A stretch of 43,052 nucleotides of DNA from a virus, in IMG/VR virus record IMGVR_UViG_3300048587_001144, positions 1 through 43,052 of that record, one strand, 5' to 3'. Below the pieces are notes generated by a model that saw nothing but the letters and a program-made list of their open reading frames with translations, was not told the origin of the DNA and searched no databases. Position numbers and translations under genes: made by a program. Of this stretch, positions 1 to 8,542 are shown one piece after another. Position 1 is the stretch's first letter, and each line of letters starts with the position of its first letter.

Positions 1-525
1 ATGATCGCTTTCTTATTGGCTTCGATTTTCTCCGCCACCATCGAGGGCCGTATCGTCGGTGTGGTGGATGGAGACACAGTCGACGTGCTGGTCTCTAATC
101 CGATAGGCACCGACTCAAACCTGATAAGCTCGGCGCCGAAGCCTATCAGGTTCCGCCTAAACGAGATCGATGCACCTGAGAGCAAGCAACCTTTCGGCCA
201 GCGCGCGAAGCAGGCATTGAGCAGTAAGATCTTCGGCCGAGACGTCAGGATCGAGGCCGCTGATAAGCTGGACCGCTACGGCCGCGAGGTCGGCACGATC
301 TTCCTTCACAACGAGAACGTCAACGCGTGGATGGTGGAACAGGGGTGGGCGTGGCGATACGATCAGTATTCGAAGAGCGCAGAGCTTAAATCGTTACAGG
401 ATAAGGCGCGACGAGAGAAAAGGGGGCTGTGGAGTAGCCAAGAATCGCCTATTCCGCCTTGGGAGTGGAGGAAGCGAAAGCGATCAAAACAAGAAAACGA
501 GACTATTGACTCCCGTTCACCATGA
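1..525 (+). CDS. SNase-like thermonuclease, probably secreted
   Basis: Staphylococcal-nuclease fold phosphodiesterase that would cleave DNA or RNA with a metal ion. The motif VVDGDTVDV (about residues 21-29), the FRLNEIDAPE block (51-60, carrying the R, D and E active-site residues of the family) and DRYGREVG (91-98, second catalytic Arg) are all visible. The 174 residues fit one SNase domain plus a basic tail. The first 12 residues are hydrophobic and could be a short signal peptide, which fits export. The ATG is the first base of the window, so the ribosome site and upstream context cannot be seen. It lies on the plus strand with the next gene and converges on the late operon. It may be phage cargo or a host flank. 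Confidence 0.88.
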   Translation: MIAFLLASIFSATIEGRIVGVVDGDTVDVLVSNPIGTDSNLISSAPKPIRFRLNEIDAPESKQPFGQRAKQALSSKIFGRDVRIEAADKLDRYGREVGTIFLHNENVNAWMVEQGWAWRYDQYSKSAELKSLQDKARREKRGLWSSQESPIPPWEWRKRKRSKQENETIDSRSP

Positions 526-569
526 GCGACAATATCGGGCGTATCACATATCTCTGGTAGGCCCGATCA

Positions 570-1376
570 ATGGATGAAGTCATTAGGTTCAAGTGCCAAG
601 CGTGTGGCGCTGGAATGAAGGTTCCAGCCACCGCCGCTGGTAAGAAATCAAAGTGCCCCAAGTGCGGAGATCCGGTCGTCGTTCCCAACGAGACGACTCT
701 CCCCGCCGTCATTGAGAAACCAAAGCTCCCCGCGAAGCCGAAGTCCGTCGAGGTCGAAGTCCGCCAAGAGAAGACAGTCAGCACGTCCGCGATCGTGGGT
801 GACTTCTTCGCGAAGGCAAAGACCGCTGCCAGCCATGTCGCTGAGATTGTAACTCGCGATAACAAGCCACCCGTGAATGCGGATCCCGCAACGCCCCCAC
901 TTCCGGAGATCTCAGCGACTGTCGTTCCGCCTCTTCCTGTGACGAGTTCGACGGCAGTGTCAACCCCCTGTCGCTACTGCGGCGAAGAGATCCTCTCGAC
1001 CGCGCTCAAGTGCAAGCATTGCGGCGAGTTCCTAGATGGTCGACCGCGAGAACCCGTCGCGCCGCAAGTGGTCATTCACCATGCACCACCGGTTCAAGCC
1101 GCTCCCGCACCGAACATCGTCATCCACAACAATAATCAGAACGTCGCCACGGCGATCGCGGGCGGCTATATGGGACGACGCTGGAGCCGTCTTGTTGCTG
1201 GCCTGCTCAGTATTTGCCCTGGATTAGGGCAAGCCTACAAAGGCCAGATAATCAATGGAGCCGTGTGGTTTGCATTGGTGATTTGCGGATACGCACTTTT
1301 CTTCTTTCCCGGCGCTGTGCTTCATGTCTGCTGCATCCTCGGTGCAATGAGTGGACCCAATCCGATGCCTCGCTAA
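570..1376 (+). CDS. Double zinc-ribbon protein with C-terminal membrane segment
   Basis: The N-terminus has a CxxC...CxxC ribbon (FKCQACGAGM then SKCPKCGDP, about residues 8-36) of the kind common in planctomycete proteins. A second ribbon, CRYCGEEI...CKHCGEF, lies near residues 133-152. A Pro/Ala-rich linker leads to a hydrophobic C-terminus with GLGQAYKGQIINGAVWF, resembling TM2-type membrane domains (a G-x-G-x-x-Y turn before a helix). The start has a ggtagg motif about 9 bases upstream. It ends 4 bp inside the opposing gene. The function is unknown. It is plausibly membrane-anchored with cytoplasmic ribbons, either cargo or a host gene. Confidence 0.75.
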   Translation: MDEVIRFKCQACGAGMKVPATAAGKKSKCPKCGDPVVVPNETTLPAVIEKPKLPAKPKSVEVEVRQEKTVSTSAIVGDFFAKAKTAASHVAEIVTRDNKPPVNADPATPPLPEISATVVPPLPVTSSTAVSTPCRYCGEEILSTALKCKHCGEFLDGRPREPVAPQVVIHHAPPVQAAPAPNIVIHNNNQNVATAIAGGYMGRRWSRLVAGLLSICPGLGQAYKGQIINGAVWFALVICGYALFFFPGAVLHVCCILGAMSGPNPMPR

Positions 1377-1813
1377 GCGGGCGAGGGTTGACTGCATCCA
1401 CAAGGGGCTTGGGCCGGCTCGTGCGGGTTGATGGCGGGCCAAATGCCGATCGGACATGACTCAGCCGGAAATTTGACCTTGATCGAGATGACGCATCCGC
1501 ACCCCTTGCATCGGCCATTTTCATTGCCCGGGCATTGGTTACAAAGCGACTCACGGAACTCGCGGACGTCGGTCGGCGTCTGCTCGAAACCATCGGCGGC
1601 GAGCTTGGCAAGGGCAGTCGCGAACGATTTCGCCTGATCGACGAGCGTCGGCATCTCGACGATCTTCAATTGACGAGCGTCGACCCCATCGTGAAACGCG
1701 TCATAGTGTTTTCGGCTGTTCTGGCAGAGCAAGACGCCACGCGGGCCGATGTAGCGAAGATGATGATGGCAAAGGCCACCGTCTGTGCATTGGCAGGGGG
1801 TCGGCTTGATCAT
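1373..1813 (-). CDS. Cys-rich hypothetical protein, last gene of the late operon
   Basis: About 146 residues. The N-terminus carries a CQCTDGGLCHHHL cluster and the C-terminus CNQCPGNENGRCKGCGC followed by CPIGIW, so it probably binds one or two metal ions. The C-terminal block resembles a conserved but uncharacterised phage and bacterial module. The ATG at 1813 is preferred over the one 15 bp upstream, because it has GGGAGG 7 bases upstream and overlaps the preceding stop as ATGA, implying translational coupling. No function can be assigned. It may be a virion or tail-tip-associated metal-binding protein, judged only from its position after the tail genes. Confidence 0.7.
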   Translation of the reverse strand: MIKPTPCQCTDGGLCHHHLRYIGPRGVLLCQNSRKHYDAFHDGVDARQLKIVEMPTLVDQAKSFATALAKLAADGFEQTPTDVREFRESLCNQCPGNENGRCKGCGCVISIKVKFPAESCPIGIWPAINPHEPAQAPCGCSQPSPA

Positions 1814-2334
1814 CCGAAAACCTCCCATGTCGAGCCTGAAGTCGCATAGTATGGACTATGACTGATCACCGTTAGCCCCGTTCCCGACCCGCAGTTGTAC
1901 GCACCAAAGTAAATAGCGCACTTATCAGTGTTCGGCGGAATTGTTTCGCTTCGCGTGCAAACGAGGCAGAGAAAAACTCGGGCACACGTGACCTTGACGT
2001 AAGCGTACCATTTCCATTGAGGGTTCGCGGGCAAATGAGTGACGTTGTCAATGTTGTTGCACGTCACGAGGAGAAACGGCTCGGAGTACCAAGTCGCGTA
2101 CCACGGGTTCGAAGGGGTCGCCCCGGCACAAAGGGAGGCGGAAACGGTGAATCCTGGAAAGATGATCCCGCCAATACAGCAAGTGTTTTCGCCCCCTCCG
2201 CCAGAATACGTGACCGTCAAAACGCTGGGGACGTCGAACCCAAAACAGGGGACGGGGGGCAAGATGATTCCCGACCCACTCGACGACGATGACGATGACG
2301 GCGGCGGACAACAATTACAAAAAGGGATCGTCAC
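1810..2334 (-). CDS. Ser-rich putative virion protein
   Basis: Starts at a GTG that overlaps the upstream stop (GTGA), with GAGGAGG 7 bases before it. The N-terminus has a Cys-Pro segment, CNCCPPP, followed by a run of seven Ser and then SGSG. The remainder is rich in Cys, Gly, Trp and Tyr with the pattern of short beta strands, and Cys pairs could be disulfides. CCPPPSSSS-type starts are, in my recollection, a recurring feature of planctomycete phage or prophage proteins. It lies between distal tail genes and a glycosyltransferase-like gene. It is probably a tail-tip or host-contact component, but no domain is recognised. Confidence 0.65.
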   Translation of the reverse strand: MTIPFCNCCPPPSSSSSSSGSGIILPPVPCFGFDVPSVLTVTYSGGGGENTCCIGGIIFPGFTVSASLCAGATPSNPWYATWYSEPFLLVTCNNIDNVTHLPANPQWKWYAYVKVTCARVFLCLVCTRSETIPPNTDKCAIYFGAYNCGSGTGLTVISHSPYYATSGSTWEVFG

Positions 2335-2999
2335 GCGGTGACCTCCTCGTGAAAGATCCGCTGATAGTTCTGGTGGAGCCCATCACGGGGGGAGGCGATC
2401 TCGAATTTTCTCGGATAGCCGGACCCGATCCAAAACTCAGCCCATATGCGACGATTCCCACAATCGGTGAGCATTCTCGGTTCCGGGAGCCGGTTGATCC
2501 ATGAGCACCGGGCCCACCAAAAGTTACCGGCGTAATGGGGATGATCGCCATCGACCCACCAAGCGCCGACCGTGTCATACCCCTCGTCGAGCTTCGCGAC
2601 GCATTCCCGCCATCGGGTAATGACTTGAAAGGCCATCCATCGCCGCCACTTCGCCCTAATGCAACGGTCGTCGTCCGTGTCGGATCGGACCCCTTTCGAG
2701 TGAATATAAAGAACGTAATCACGGGGATGATCTTTCGCGAATCGCCAAAGAGCTTGAAGGGTCGGATACTCATATTCAAGCAAACCGCCCCCGTCCTCGA
2801 TCGTCCACTTCCCGGAGTCGAACGGAAGGAAATGAAGGTTCGGAACGTCGGGACCGACCGTGACACAATGGAGGCGGTCGGCGACATTGTGTAAACCGGA
2901 CCCGTCGATCGCCCCGCCAAGGTATTCGGCGACCTCGCGCCAGAATGAACCCATTCGGGCGAGATGAAAGAAGACGTAAAGGCGCGGCGACGGCGTCAC
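2331..2999 (-). CDS. Glycosyltransferase-like protein (viral HTKG / HYSGNFWW type)
   Basis: Contains YVLYIHSKGV near residue 97, then DTVGAWWVDGDHPHYAGNFWWAR, shown here in outline: an acidic D-G-D, then H-Y-A-G-N-F-W-W and a following LPEP. I associate this pattern with putative nucleotide-sugar glycosyltransferases in viruses and bacteria. It would transfer a sugar to a virion, host-surface or DNA acceptor; the substrate is unknown. The GTG at 2999 overlaps the upstream stop (GTGA) and has GGAAG 8 bases away. An in-frame GTG at 3008 is the alternative. Placement at the end of the tail operon suggests decoration of tail proteins or of the host envelope. Confidence 0.62.
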   Translation of the reverse strand: MTPSPRLYVFFHLARMGSFWREVAEYLGGAIDGSGLHNVADRLHCVTVGPDVPNLHFLPFDSGKWTIEDGGGLLEYEYPTLQALWRFAKDHPRDYVLYIHSKGVRSDTDDDRCIRAKWRRWMAFQVITRWRECVAKLDEGYDTVGAWWVDGDHPHYAGNFWWARCSWINRLPEPRMLTDCGNRRIWAEFWIGSGYPRKFEIASPRDGLHQNYQRIFHEEVTA

Positions 3000-3772
3000 G
3001 TGGGGCACTTCCAGTTTTTAAGGATGAGTTGATCGGCCTCGAAATCATAACGGCCGAGGACGCGAGTCGGACTGTTGAGAGCGGTCGCGCCGATCCATGT
3101 ATCCTGGTCGAATACCGTCACGGTCTCGCCGGTTGATGTCGAACCGATTTTGACGACGGCGTTTGCGCTGGTTCCACCCGATGAGAGGGACGCGGCGAGC
3201 TCGGCCGTCACGTCGTCCTTTTTGTTTCGCATCTCGACGATGCCCCACCGGTCGCCGGTCGATGTCGACTCGAGCGCGAGAATCTTGACCGAGCCAAACG
3301 ACCCCGCCTTGAGCTTGGTCGGCGTCGAAGGTTGAGGCCGAGCCCATCCGACATAGGACGACGAGGAGATATTGATCAAAGCGGGCGAGCGGCCCGCGAT
3401 TCGGACGATCCCGATTCGGCCCGCCTTAATCGGCTCCTGAGTGATACCGAACGCGAGCTCCTGACTCCTCGTGAAGGTCCCGATCGAGTAAATGATCTCG
3501 TTGAACTTGAAGTGATTCAGCTTATCCGTGTTGCTGGAGTCGATCGGCAGAACTGGTGAGAAGACGTTGACGGCCGTGAATGCCGCGAGGTCGCTCCCGG
3601 CTTTCGCAAACACTTCTCCCCACTGGAGAGGGCGAGGAGCAAGCCGACTTGCGAGCACATTGGCTTTATTCTGAGCAACGATTTGAGCGGCATCGGTGAC
3701 GGCATTCCACCATTCGGCGGTGAGTTTAACTTCCTCTCCAGACGTAACTTTTCGAAACGGATCGCCCGCCAC
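2996..3772 (-). CDS. Putative distal tail or baseplate protein
   Basis: 258 residues with a GTG start and AGGGG 6 bases upstream. The opening DPFRKVTSGEEVKLTAEWWNAVTDAA resembles a module I have seen at the N-terminus of planctomycete phage tail proteins (a helix ending in WWN..T.AA), followed by beta-rich sequence with many Ser, Thr and Gly. There is no enzymatic motif. The previous gene ends 10 bp upstream and the next overlaps it. It is probably a structural tail-tip or adaptor protein; this rests on position and composition only. Confidence 0.6.
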   Translation of the reverse strand: MAGDPFRKVTSGEEVKLTAEWWNAVTDAAQIVAQNKANVLASRLAPRPLQWGEVFAKAGSDLAAFTAVNVFSPVLPIDSSNTDKLNHFKFNEIIYSIGTFTRSQELAFGITQEPIKAGRIGIVRIAGRSPALINISSSSYVGWARPQPSTPTKLKAGSFGSVKILALESTSTGDRWGIVEMRNKKDDVTAELAASLSSGGTSANAVVKIGSTSTGETVTVFDQDTWIGATALNSPTRVLGRYDFEADQLILKNWKCPT

Positions 3773-3782
3773 GATTCGCCCC

Positions 3783-4589
3783 TTAAGATGGTGTCGGCAA
3801 GCTGGCGAAGCTAGCCGTGTAATAGACTTGGCTCACGTAGACTCCTCGAATCTTTGGGACGATCGCGAAGTTCGTCGCATCCTCGACCTTGTCATAAGTG
3901 ATCGACAGATACTCCCATCCCTTCTTGTCGACGCCGGAGACTCCACCGAATGACAGGCCTGTGACATTCGGTGATGCCAAGAAGGAGTAAGCGAGATCGT
4001 AGGCTTGGCTGTCTCTTTGTGACCCACGAAGGCCGAAGAAAAGAACTTCGCCGGCGGCGAAGGGTCCAAAGGCATCCGCACATACTTTGCCGACGAGGCC
4101 CATCATTTCGAACTTGAATGAACTGTTGACGGAGGATGCAGCGACGATTTTGTTGATCGAGAACGCGTAGGTCGGAACGAAGATATCGCAGCCTTCAACT
4201 TCACCTTTCGAGAAGTCTTTGACATTGATCGCTCCGTTCAAGTCGGGTGCTGTCGGTCCACTGCCGGGCGAGTACTTAATCTGATTGATCGCATGCGTGA
4301 TCTTTTGCGTCTGTGCGGTGATGTCGAACGACTCGGTCTGCGTCCCGATCTCGGTTGTCGCATTATCCGGCTTGGCGTTGTAAGTCGCCTCGCAGTCATA
4401 GAAGCCGTCGGCAATGGGGGCAACACGAGTACCAACGACAGGCCAGCCGTCGTAATCCGAGGGCGCCGTTGACACCAGCAATGCCATCGCGGCCGAAGAA
4501 TTGGCGGCATCGCGCACGTGATAGTGCAGACGATACCCGTCCTTCGTGAGCTCACCAGAATCTTGAAGCTCATAGATGTAGGCACTCAT
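3783..4589 (-). CDS. Putative tail protein immediately after the tape measure
   Basis: 268 residues, beta-rich with regular Thr, Ser, Tyr and Gly. The ATG overlaps the tape-measure stop as ATGA, so it is translationally coupled. Repeated short segments around residues 80-110 (TEIGTQTESFDITAQTQK) suggest a beta-sandwich virion component, as in the distal tail or tail-hub proteins that follow tape measures in siphophages. No specific family is recognised. It forms one transcription unit with the tape measure and the genes that follow. Confidence 0.62.
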   Translation of the reverse strand: MSAYIYELQDSGELTKDGYRLHYHVRDAANSSAAMALLVSTAPSDYDGWPVVGTRVAPIADGFYDCEATYNAKPDNATTEIGTQTESFDITAQTQKITHAINQIKYSPGSGPTAPDLNGAINVKDFSKGEVEGCDIFVPTYAFSINKIVAASSVNSSFKFEMMGLVGKVCADAFGPFAAGEVLFFGLRGSQRDSQAYDLAYSFLASPNVTGLSFGGVSGVDKKGWEYLSITYDKVEDATNFAIVPKIRGVYVSQVYYTASFASLPTPS

Positions 4590-6775
4590 GCGAAGGTCAT
4601 GTATCCCTTCCTCTTGATATTGCTGTTAATCTGCTTCAGCTCTTGCGTTTGTTTCTTCTGCTCCTCCCGTGTCTTCTTTGCCTCATCGAGCTGCTTCTGA
4701 TTGATGTCGCCCCCTCCTCCCAGCGAGAGTGCTTGGAATGCTAAGGGGTTGAACGTGCCGCGGGACGTGACATTCTTCATTGCCTCGCTGACACCATCGG
4801 TCCCGTTCTGGGATGCACGGTAGGCCGCGACGTCGACACCTTGCCGCTGAAGGTTTCGCTCGATGCGAGCCCGTTTCCCTTCGCTCAACGAGTCGTTGTT
4901 GAGCATGGCGGCTTGACGCTTCTGCCGCTCGGTGAGATCGGTCGAGAGAGCAGGAGTGGTGTTGGGCGAAAGAAGCTCTTTCTGAGCAGCTTGACCAGCG
5001 GCGACGGCGTTTGATTTGGCGGCATTAAATGCGGCGAGTGCTCTGTTTAGTTCGTCCTCCTGCGCTTTGATGACGTTGTCCGTCATCTCTTTGTACTTGC
5101 CCGCTTTGTCATCTTGATTGGTGGCGATGTCGCGACGGCGTTGTTGGTGCTGACCGCGAATTGCGTTTTCGCGAGCGTTGGCATCCTCCTCGATTTTGAC
5201 TCGGTCACGTGCCCGAGTCATTTCAGCATCTGGGTTCTCCGCCCTGAACTTCCTTTCGTCTTCCTTTTGCCGCTCACGAGCCATCTTCCGGACCATGTCC
5301 CCCGTGCCGGCGGGGACCGATCCGTCTAGCTCGAGCATGCGTGCGATTCCTTCAGCGATTGACTCCACAGATCGCCGACGGATAGTCTCCAAGAACCCAA
5401 GCCATCCTCGTTCCATCAGTGCTACAGTCTCAGTCCAAACGATCTGAGTGTTCTTGATCATCTGGTTGATGGCAATGGCACCGTTGAATGCGGCATCGTT
5501 CCACGTGTGAGCAAAAACCGTCGTCGCGTCATTCCACACACTGATAAAGACGCCCTTGAACTTTGCCCACGAAACCTGCAGGTAGCCGATGGCTTTCGTC
5601 CATTCGAGTTGGAGCATAGTCGTAACGACCTTCCACGCCGCCTGGAGATCGCCTGCTTTGAGTGCCTCGACGATCGCACCGAATCCAGATTTGATGTCAC
5701 CCGCGAAGTCCTCCCAATATCCCGTCAACGTCGTAATCATCGCTTTGCCCTTGTCGGTGCAGGTGACGAACCAAGCCGTCAGGCCAGAAATGGCGGCGAT
5801 GACGAGGCCCAGCGGGGATATGAGAAATCCGACGGCGGACGCTATAACTCCAAACGTCGCCCCGATGGCGGTGAGCGTCCCCATCAGTCCGCCAATAATG
5901 GCGGCGATCGACGAGAAGATAGTGCCGGCCGCGATCAGGCCAACGCCCACAGCACCGACCACAGCGATGAGCTTGACAATGGTGCGCGTGAGATCCTGAT
6001 TTGCCTTCATGAATTTGGCGGCACGGCCAGCGGATTTGGTGAGCCACTCGGTGACGTCACGAAGCCAGGGGGCGAACCCTACGCCGACGAGAAATCCGAT
6101 CTGCTGCCTGAGGCTATAGAGAGCGTCATTGAAACCAGCGGCAGCGGCGGCATCCTCGCGCGACATGATGAGGCCCAAGTCTTCGGCCTGCTTCGTCAGT
6201 CGTTCGATCTCGGGGCCGCCCTTCTTGATGAGCCCGGCGAGGTTGCCCGCACCTTTGCCAAAGATAGCGAGAGCGGCGGTCGATCGCTTCGCCGGGTTAT
6301 CGATCTTCGATAGACCGTCAACGAGCCTCGCGAACATCTGATCCGGAGAAAGGTCAATCAAATCCTTCGCGGATAGTCCGATCTCGCTGAGTGTTTTGGC
6401 GGCTTCCTTGTTCCCTTTCGAAGCGGCGACGACGAGCTTCTGCCCCTTCTGCAAACCTTTGGCCATGTCTTCGAGCGATGTGTCGGTGAGAGCGGCGACG
6501 TGCTTGAGGGCTGACAGGGATTCAACGCTGATGGATGTCTTGTCGGATAGCTCATCGAGTTGATCGCCCGTGTCGATGAACATCTTTCCCGCAAGGGCGA
6601 ATGGGGCAAGTGCGGCGGCAGAGATAGCGGTGATCTTCGAGCCAATGGCCGTGACGGCGGTACCGAAGTTCTTGAACCGGGTCTGAGCCCTATCGAGACC
6701 CTTATAGAGGGAGGCGTCTTTGGTAAAGAGTTCGACATAGGCACGGCCTGCCTGAATGTCACCCGCCGCCCCCAT
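4586..6775 (-). CDS. Phage tail tape measure protein
   Basis: 729 residues. The N-terminal half has the typical tape-measure pattern: FKNFGTAVTAIGSKITAISAAALAPFALAG (shortened here; residues about 34-62), the DELSDKTSISVESL segment, and a hydrophobic Gly/Ala-rich block at about 265-345 that probably forms membrane-crossing helices during DNA injection. The C-terminus is helical and charged, with a coiled-coil-like KKTREEQKKQTQELKQ stretch. The protein sets tail length and occupies the tail lumen; by the usual rule of about 0.15 nm per residue the tail would be near 110 nm. SD AGAGG precedes the ATG, which overlaps the upstream chaperone frame by 17 bp. Confidence 0.92.
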   Translation of the reverse strand: MGAAGDIQAGRAYVELFTKDASLYKGLDRAQTRFKNFGTAVTAIGSKITAISAAALAPFALAGKMFIDTGDQLDELSDKTSISVESLSALKHVAALTDTSLEDMAKGLQKGQKLVVAASKGNKEAAKTLSEIGLSAKDLIDLSPDQMFARLVDGLSKIDNPAKRSTAALAIFGKGAGNLAGLIKKGGPEIERLTKQAEDLGLIMSREDAAAAAGFNDALYSLRQQIGFLVGVGFAPWLRDVTEWLTKSAGRAAKFMKANQDLTRTIVKLIAVVGAVGVGLIAAGTIFSSIAAIIGGLMGTLTAIGATFGVIASAVGFLISPLGLVIAAISGLTAWFVTCTDKGKAMITTLTGYWEDFAGDIKSGFGAIVEALKAGDLQAAWKVVTTMLQLEWTKAIGYLQVSWAKFKGVFISVWNDATTVFAHTWNDAAFNGAIAINQMIKNTQIVWTETVALMERGWLGFLETIRRRSVESIAEGIARMLELDGSVPAGTGDMVRKMARERQKEDERKFRAENPDAEMTRARDRVKIEEDANARENAIRGQHQQRRRDIATNQDDKAGKYKEMTDNVIKAQEDELNRALAAFNAAKSNAVAAGQAAQKELLSPNTTPALSTDLTERQKRQAAMLNNDSLSEGKRARIERNLQRQGVDVAAYRASQNGTDGVSEAMKNVTSRGTFNPLAFQALSLGGGGDINQKQLDEAKKTREEQKKQTQELKQINSNIKRKGYMTFA

Positions 6776-7034
6776 CGGTCACCTCTGCTCGTTTCTTCGT
6801 TGCCTTGATCTTCATCACCGGCAAATTGCCGCCGTTCATGCACTTCAGAACGCCAACCTCATGCTTTGGTTCAACGATCTCTGTCTTGTTACTCTGCGTC
6901 CTCGGGTTGAAGTCGCCCGGCTGATACGGCTCGTCTCTCTCTTCCGGGTCACGCACAGTGTTCGCGAGCATGGCGAGGATGTGGCTTGTTTGACTCCACT
7001 GATGGTCAAGCCGGCCATCCGCCATCCAAACCAA
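6759..7034 (-). CDS. Tail assembly chaperone, downstream (-1) frame, gpT-like
   Basis: The frame encodes MADGRLDHQW, then TSHILAMLANTVRDP and PGDFNPR, a pattern I recognise in short proteins between the tail chaperone and tape measure of Mu/lambda-like prophages. The listed end is a TTG codon at 7034. The conserved reading clearly extends further upstream in the same frame (CREFVYRLAGIVGVSPDPL, about 7034-7090), where there is no ATG, GTG or TTG. Expression by -1 frameshift from the preceding gene, as in lambda G-GT, is therefore more likely than independent initiation. It assists polymerisation of the tail tube around the tape measure and is not a virion component. Confidence 0.7.
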   Translation of the reverse strand: MVWMADGRLDHQWSQTSHILAMLANTVRDPEERDEPYQPGDFNPRTQSNKTEIVEPKHEVGVLKCMNGGNLPVMKIKATKKRAEVTDGGGG

Positions 7035-7045
7035 CTGCCTGAGCG

Positions 7046-7534
7046 TCAGTGGGTCGGGGCTGACGCCGACGATCCCGGCGAGTCGGTAAACAAACTCGCG
7101 ACAAGTTGGTTGACTTTCTCCATCGCTTCCGCCTTCTTCTGCGGGAGTAGTGCCTCGATCCGTTGAGTGATCAGATCCATTCCCCGATCCGTCACGTCGT
7201 CGAGAGCTTGCATCAGTTTTTTCAGTGCTGCCCGCTGAGCGGGCTTCGGGAAAAAATCAGCAAGCTCAAGCAGTAACGCGCGGGTTGCGTGATCGATGAC
7301 GTCACCCGAAAACCCTTCCCCGAAGTCAATGTCAGTCACGCTCAAGGCCTTTGCTTGCGGTTCGCAAAAGGCATAGAGGACGTTGACGAGAAGCATCGGA
7401 TCAGTGGAAAGCTGGTGGATCTTATTCTCGATGTCGAGCAGATCGCACTGCGTCAGGTTCTTAACGCGATTGATCGAGGAGACATTCGCCTCGATCTGCC
7501 ACGTCCGACCTTTTGAATCCTTGAACGGCTGCAT
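7046..7534 (-). CDS. Tail assembly chaperone, upstream frame, gpG-like
   Basis: 162 residues, helical, beginning MQPFKDSKGRTWQIEANV. This is a typical start for the chaperone encoded between the tail tube and tape measure genes. The ATG at 7534 is chosen because GAGG lies 7 bases upstream and the family usually starts here; an in-frame start at 7570 is less likely. LPQKKAEAMEKVNQLVASL near the C-terminus is followed by a short SSASAP tail and stop, while the -1 frame stays open through this whole end. It binds tail tube and tape-measure proteins during assembly. Confidence 0.72.
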   Translation of the reverse strand: MQPFKDSKGRTWQIEANVSSINRVKNLTQCDLLDIENKIHQLSTDPMLLVNVLYAFCEPQAKALSVTDIDFGEGFSGDVIDHATRALLLELADFFPKPAQRAALKKLMQALDDVTDRGMDLITQRIEALLPQKKAEAMEKVNQLVASLFTDSPGSSASAPTH

Positions 7535-7580
7535 GAATTTGCCTCGATGAATGGTCCCAGGGATTACCAAACGCTGAGAA

Positions 7581-8048
7581 TTACGCTTCGACTTCCAGCC
7601 ACGTAGGAGGTGCGAAGGCTCCGTCGTCGGCGTTGTTGTAAGTGAGCGCGACGTCGAACTCGGTCTTGAGTGCTTCCTTGAGTGGTTGCGGCGCGCTGAA
7701 CTTCGTCACGTCGAAGATAGCTCGAAGACCTTGGCTGCCTTCAACCGTGATGTCACCATCCATGAGGGCGAGATCGAGCTGGGTGTTGTTGAGGAATGCG
7801 TCGCGGAACTTCTTGAAGTTCGCGTCACCCGTGTCGTACAGCATGCCGATCGTGATAGCGGCCGCCTTGGTGGTTCCCATGAATAGATCCCAGAGGGCAC
7901 CACGAATGGTTACCTCGGTCGTGTTCTTTGTGAGTTCCAACTGTACGTCTTGAACGAGGATCAGCTCCGTCCACGTAGGGGTGTCCCATGTGTCAGTCGT
8001 GGCGGTGTTGATGTACGCCTTGCAGTTGATGCCGATTTTTCGAGCCAT
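7581..8048 (-). CDS. Major tail tube protein
   Basis: 155 residues, beta-rich, beginning MARKIGINCKAYINT. It has a VQDVQLELTKNTTEVTIRG strand region and MLYDTGDANFKKFRDAFLN in the middle, a pattern typical of tail tube monomers in lambda/Mu-type siphophages. The subunits would stack as hexameric rings to form the tube through which DNA passes. GGAGG lies upstream and the ATG touches the preceding stop (TAATG). Its place between the connector genes and the tail chaperones agrees with the assignment. Confidence 0.75.
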   Translation of the reverse strand: MARKIGINCKAYINTATTDTWDTPTWTELILVQDVQLELTKNTTEVTIRGALWDLFMGTTKAAAITIGMLYDTGDANFKKFRDAFLNNTQLDLALMDGDITVEGSQGLRAIFDVTKFSAPQPLKEALKTEFDVALTYNNADDGAFAPPTWLEVEA

Positions 8049-8542
8049 TACGACGCCCCTCCTTGATAGCTTTGGCGGAACATGCCTCTAAAGTTTTCCT
8101 TGATGACGGTTTCGCTCTTCACGAGAGCGGGTCTCATGAAAGGCCTGGCTGGGTAGTTCCGCCCTCGGAACTTGCCGCCGAATTCGTGAACGTTTCCGAT
8201 CTCCGCGATATCTGATCGCTTGGGGCCGACGACGTAAGATCCAGCTCGTTCGCTTGCGGCGAAGGCGATGGATCTTGGAAGTTGTTTCGTGTGCGTGTTA
8301 GGTGGCGTCCCCGGCTTGCTCGGTGGATAGTAGGCGTCCAAGATCTCATCTCGTGACGCCCCTACTTCCTTCAGTCGAGCCACTTCCTTTTTGATGGCCC
8401 GCTTGCCTGGCTTCTTGATGGAGTTCTTTGCTGTCGTGCGGACATAGCCAGCAGACCGGTAGAGAGCCTGCTTGGTCTGCTTGCGGCTGAGTCGCTTCAG
8501 TCCAGCGAAATCATTATTCGTCTTGATGACCAATCCCATCAT
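8048..8542 (-). CDS. HK97 gp10-like or tail-completion protein
   Basis: 164 residues, basic, with LKRLSRKQTKQALYRSAGYVRTTAK near the N-terminus and AEIGNVHEFGGKFRGRNYPARPFMRPAL (shortened) near the C-terminus. The HEFGG...R.YPARPFMRPAL pattern is characteristic of the HK97 gp10 / phage virion morphogenesis family involved in joining head to tail. ATGATG gives two possible starts three bases apart; the first overlaps the upstream stop. It acts during virion assembly. Confidence 0.75.
   Translation of the reverse strand: MMGLVIKTNNDFAGLKRLSRKQTKQALYRSAGYVRTTAKNSIKKPGKRAIKKEVARLKEVGASRDEILDAYYPPSKPGTPPNTHTKQLPRSIAFAASERAGSYVVGPKRSDIAEIGNVHEFGGKFRGRNYPARPFMRPALVKSETVIKENFRGMFRQSYQGGAS

Noticed and set aside
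5507-6313. 268-residue plus-strand frame
   Set aside because: Entirely antisense to the tape measure gene; composition is a shadow pattern and there is no ribosome site.
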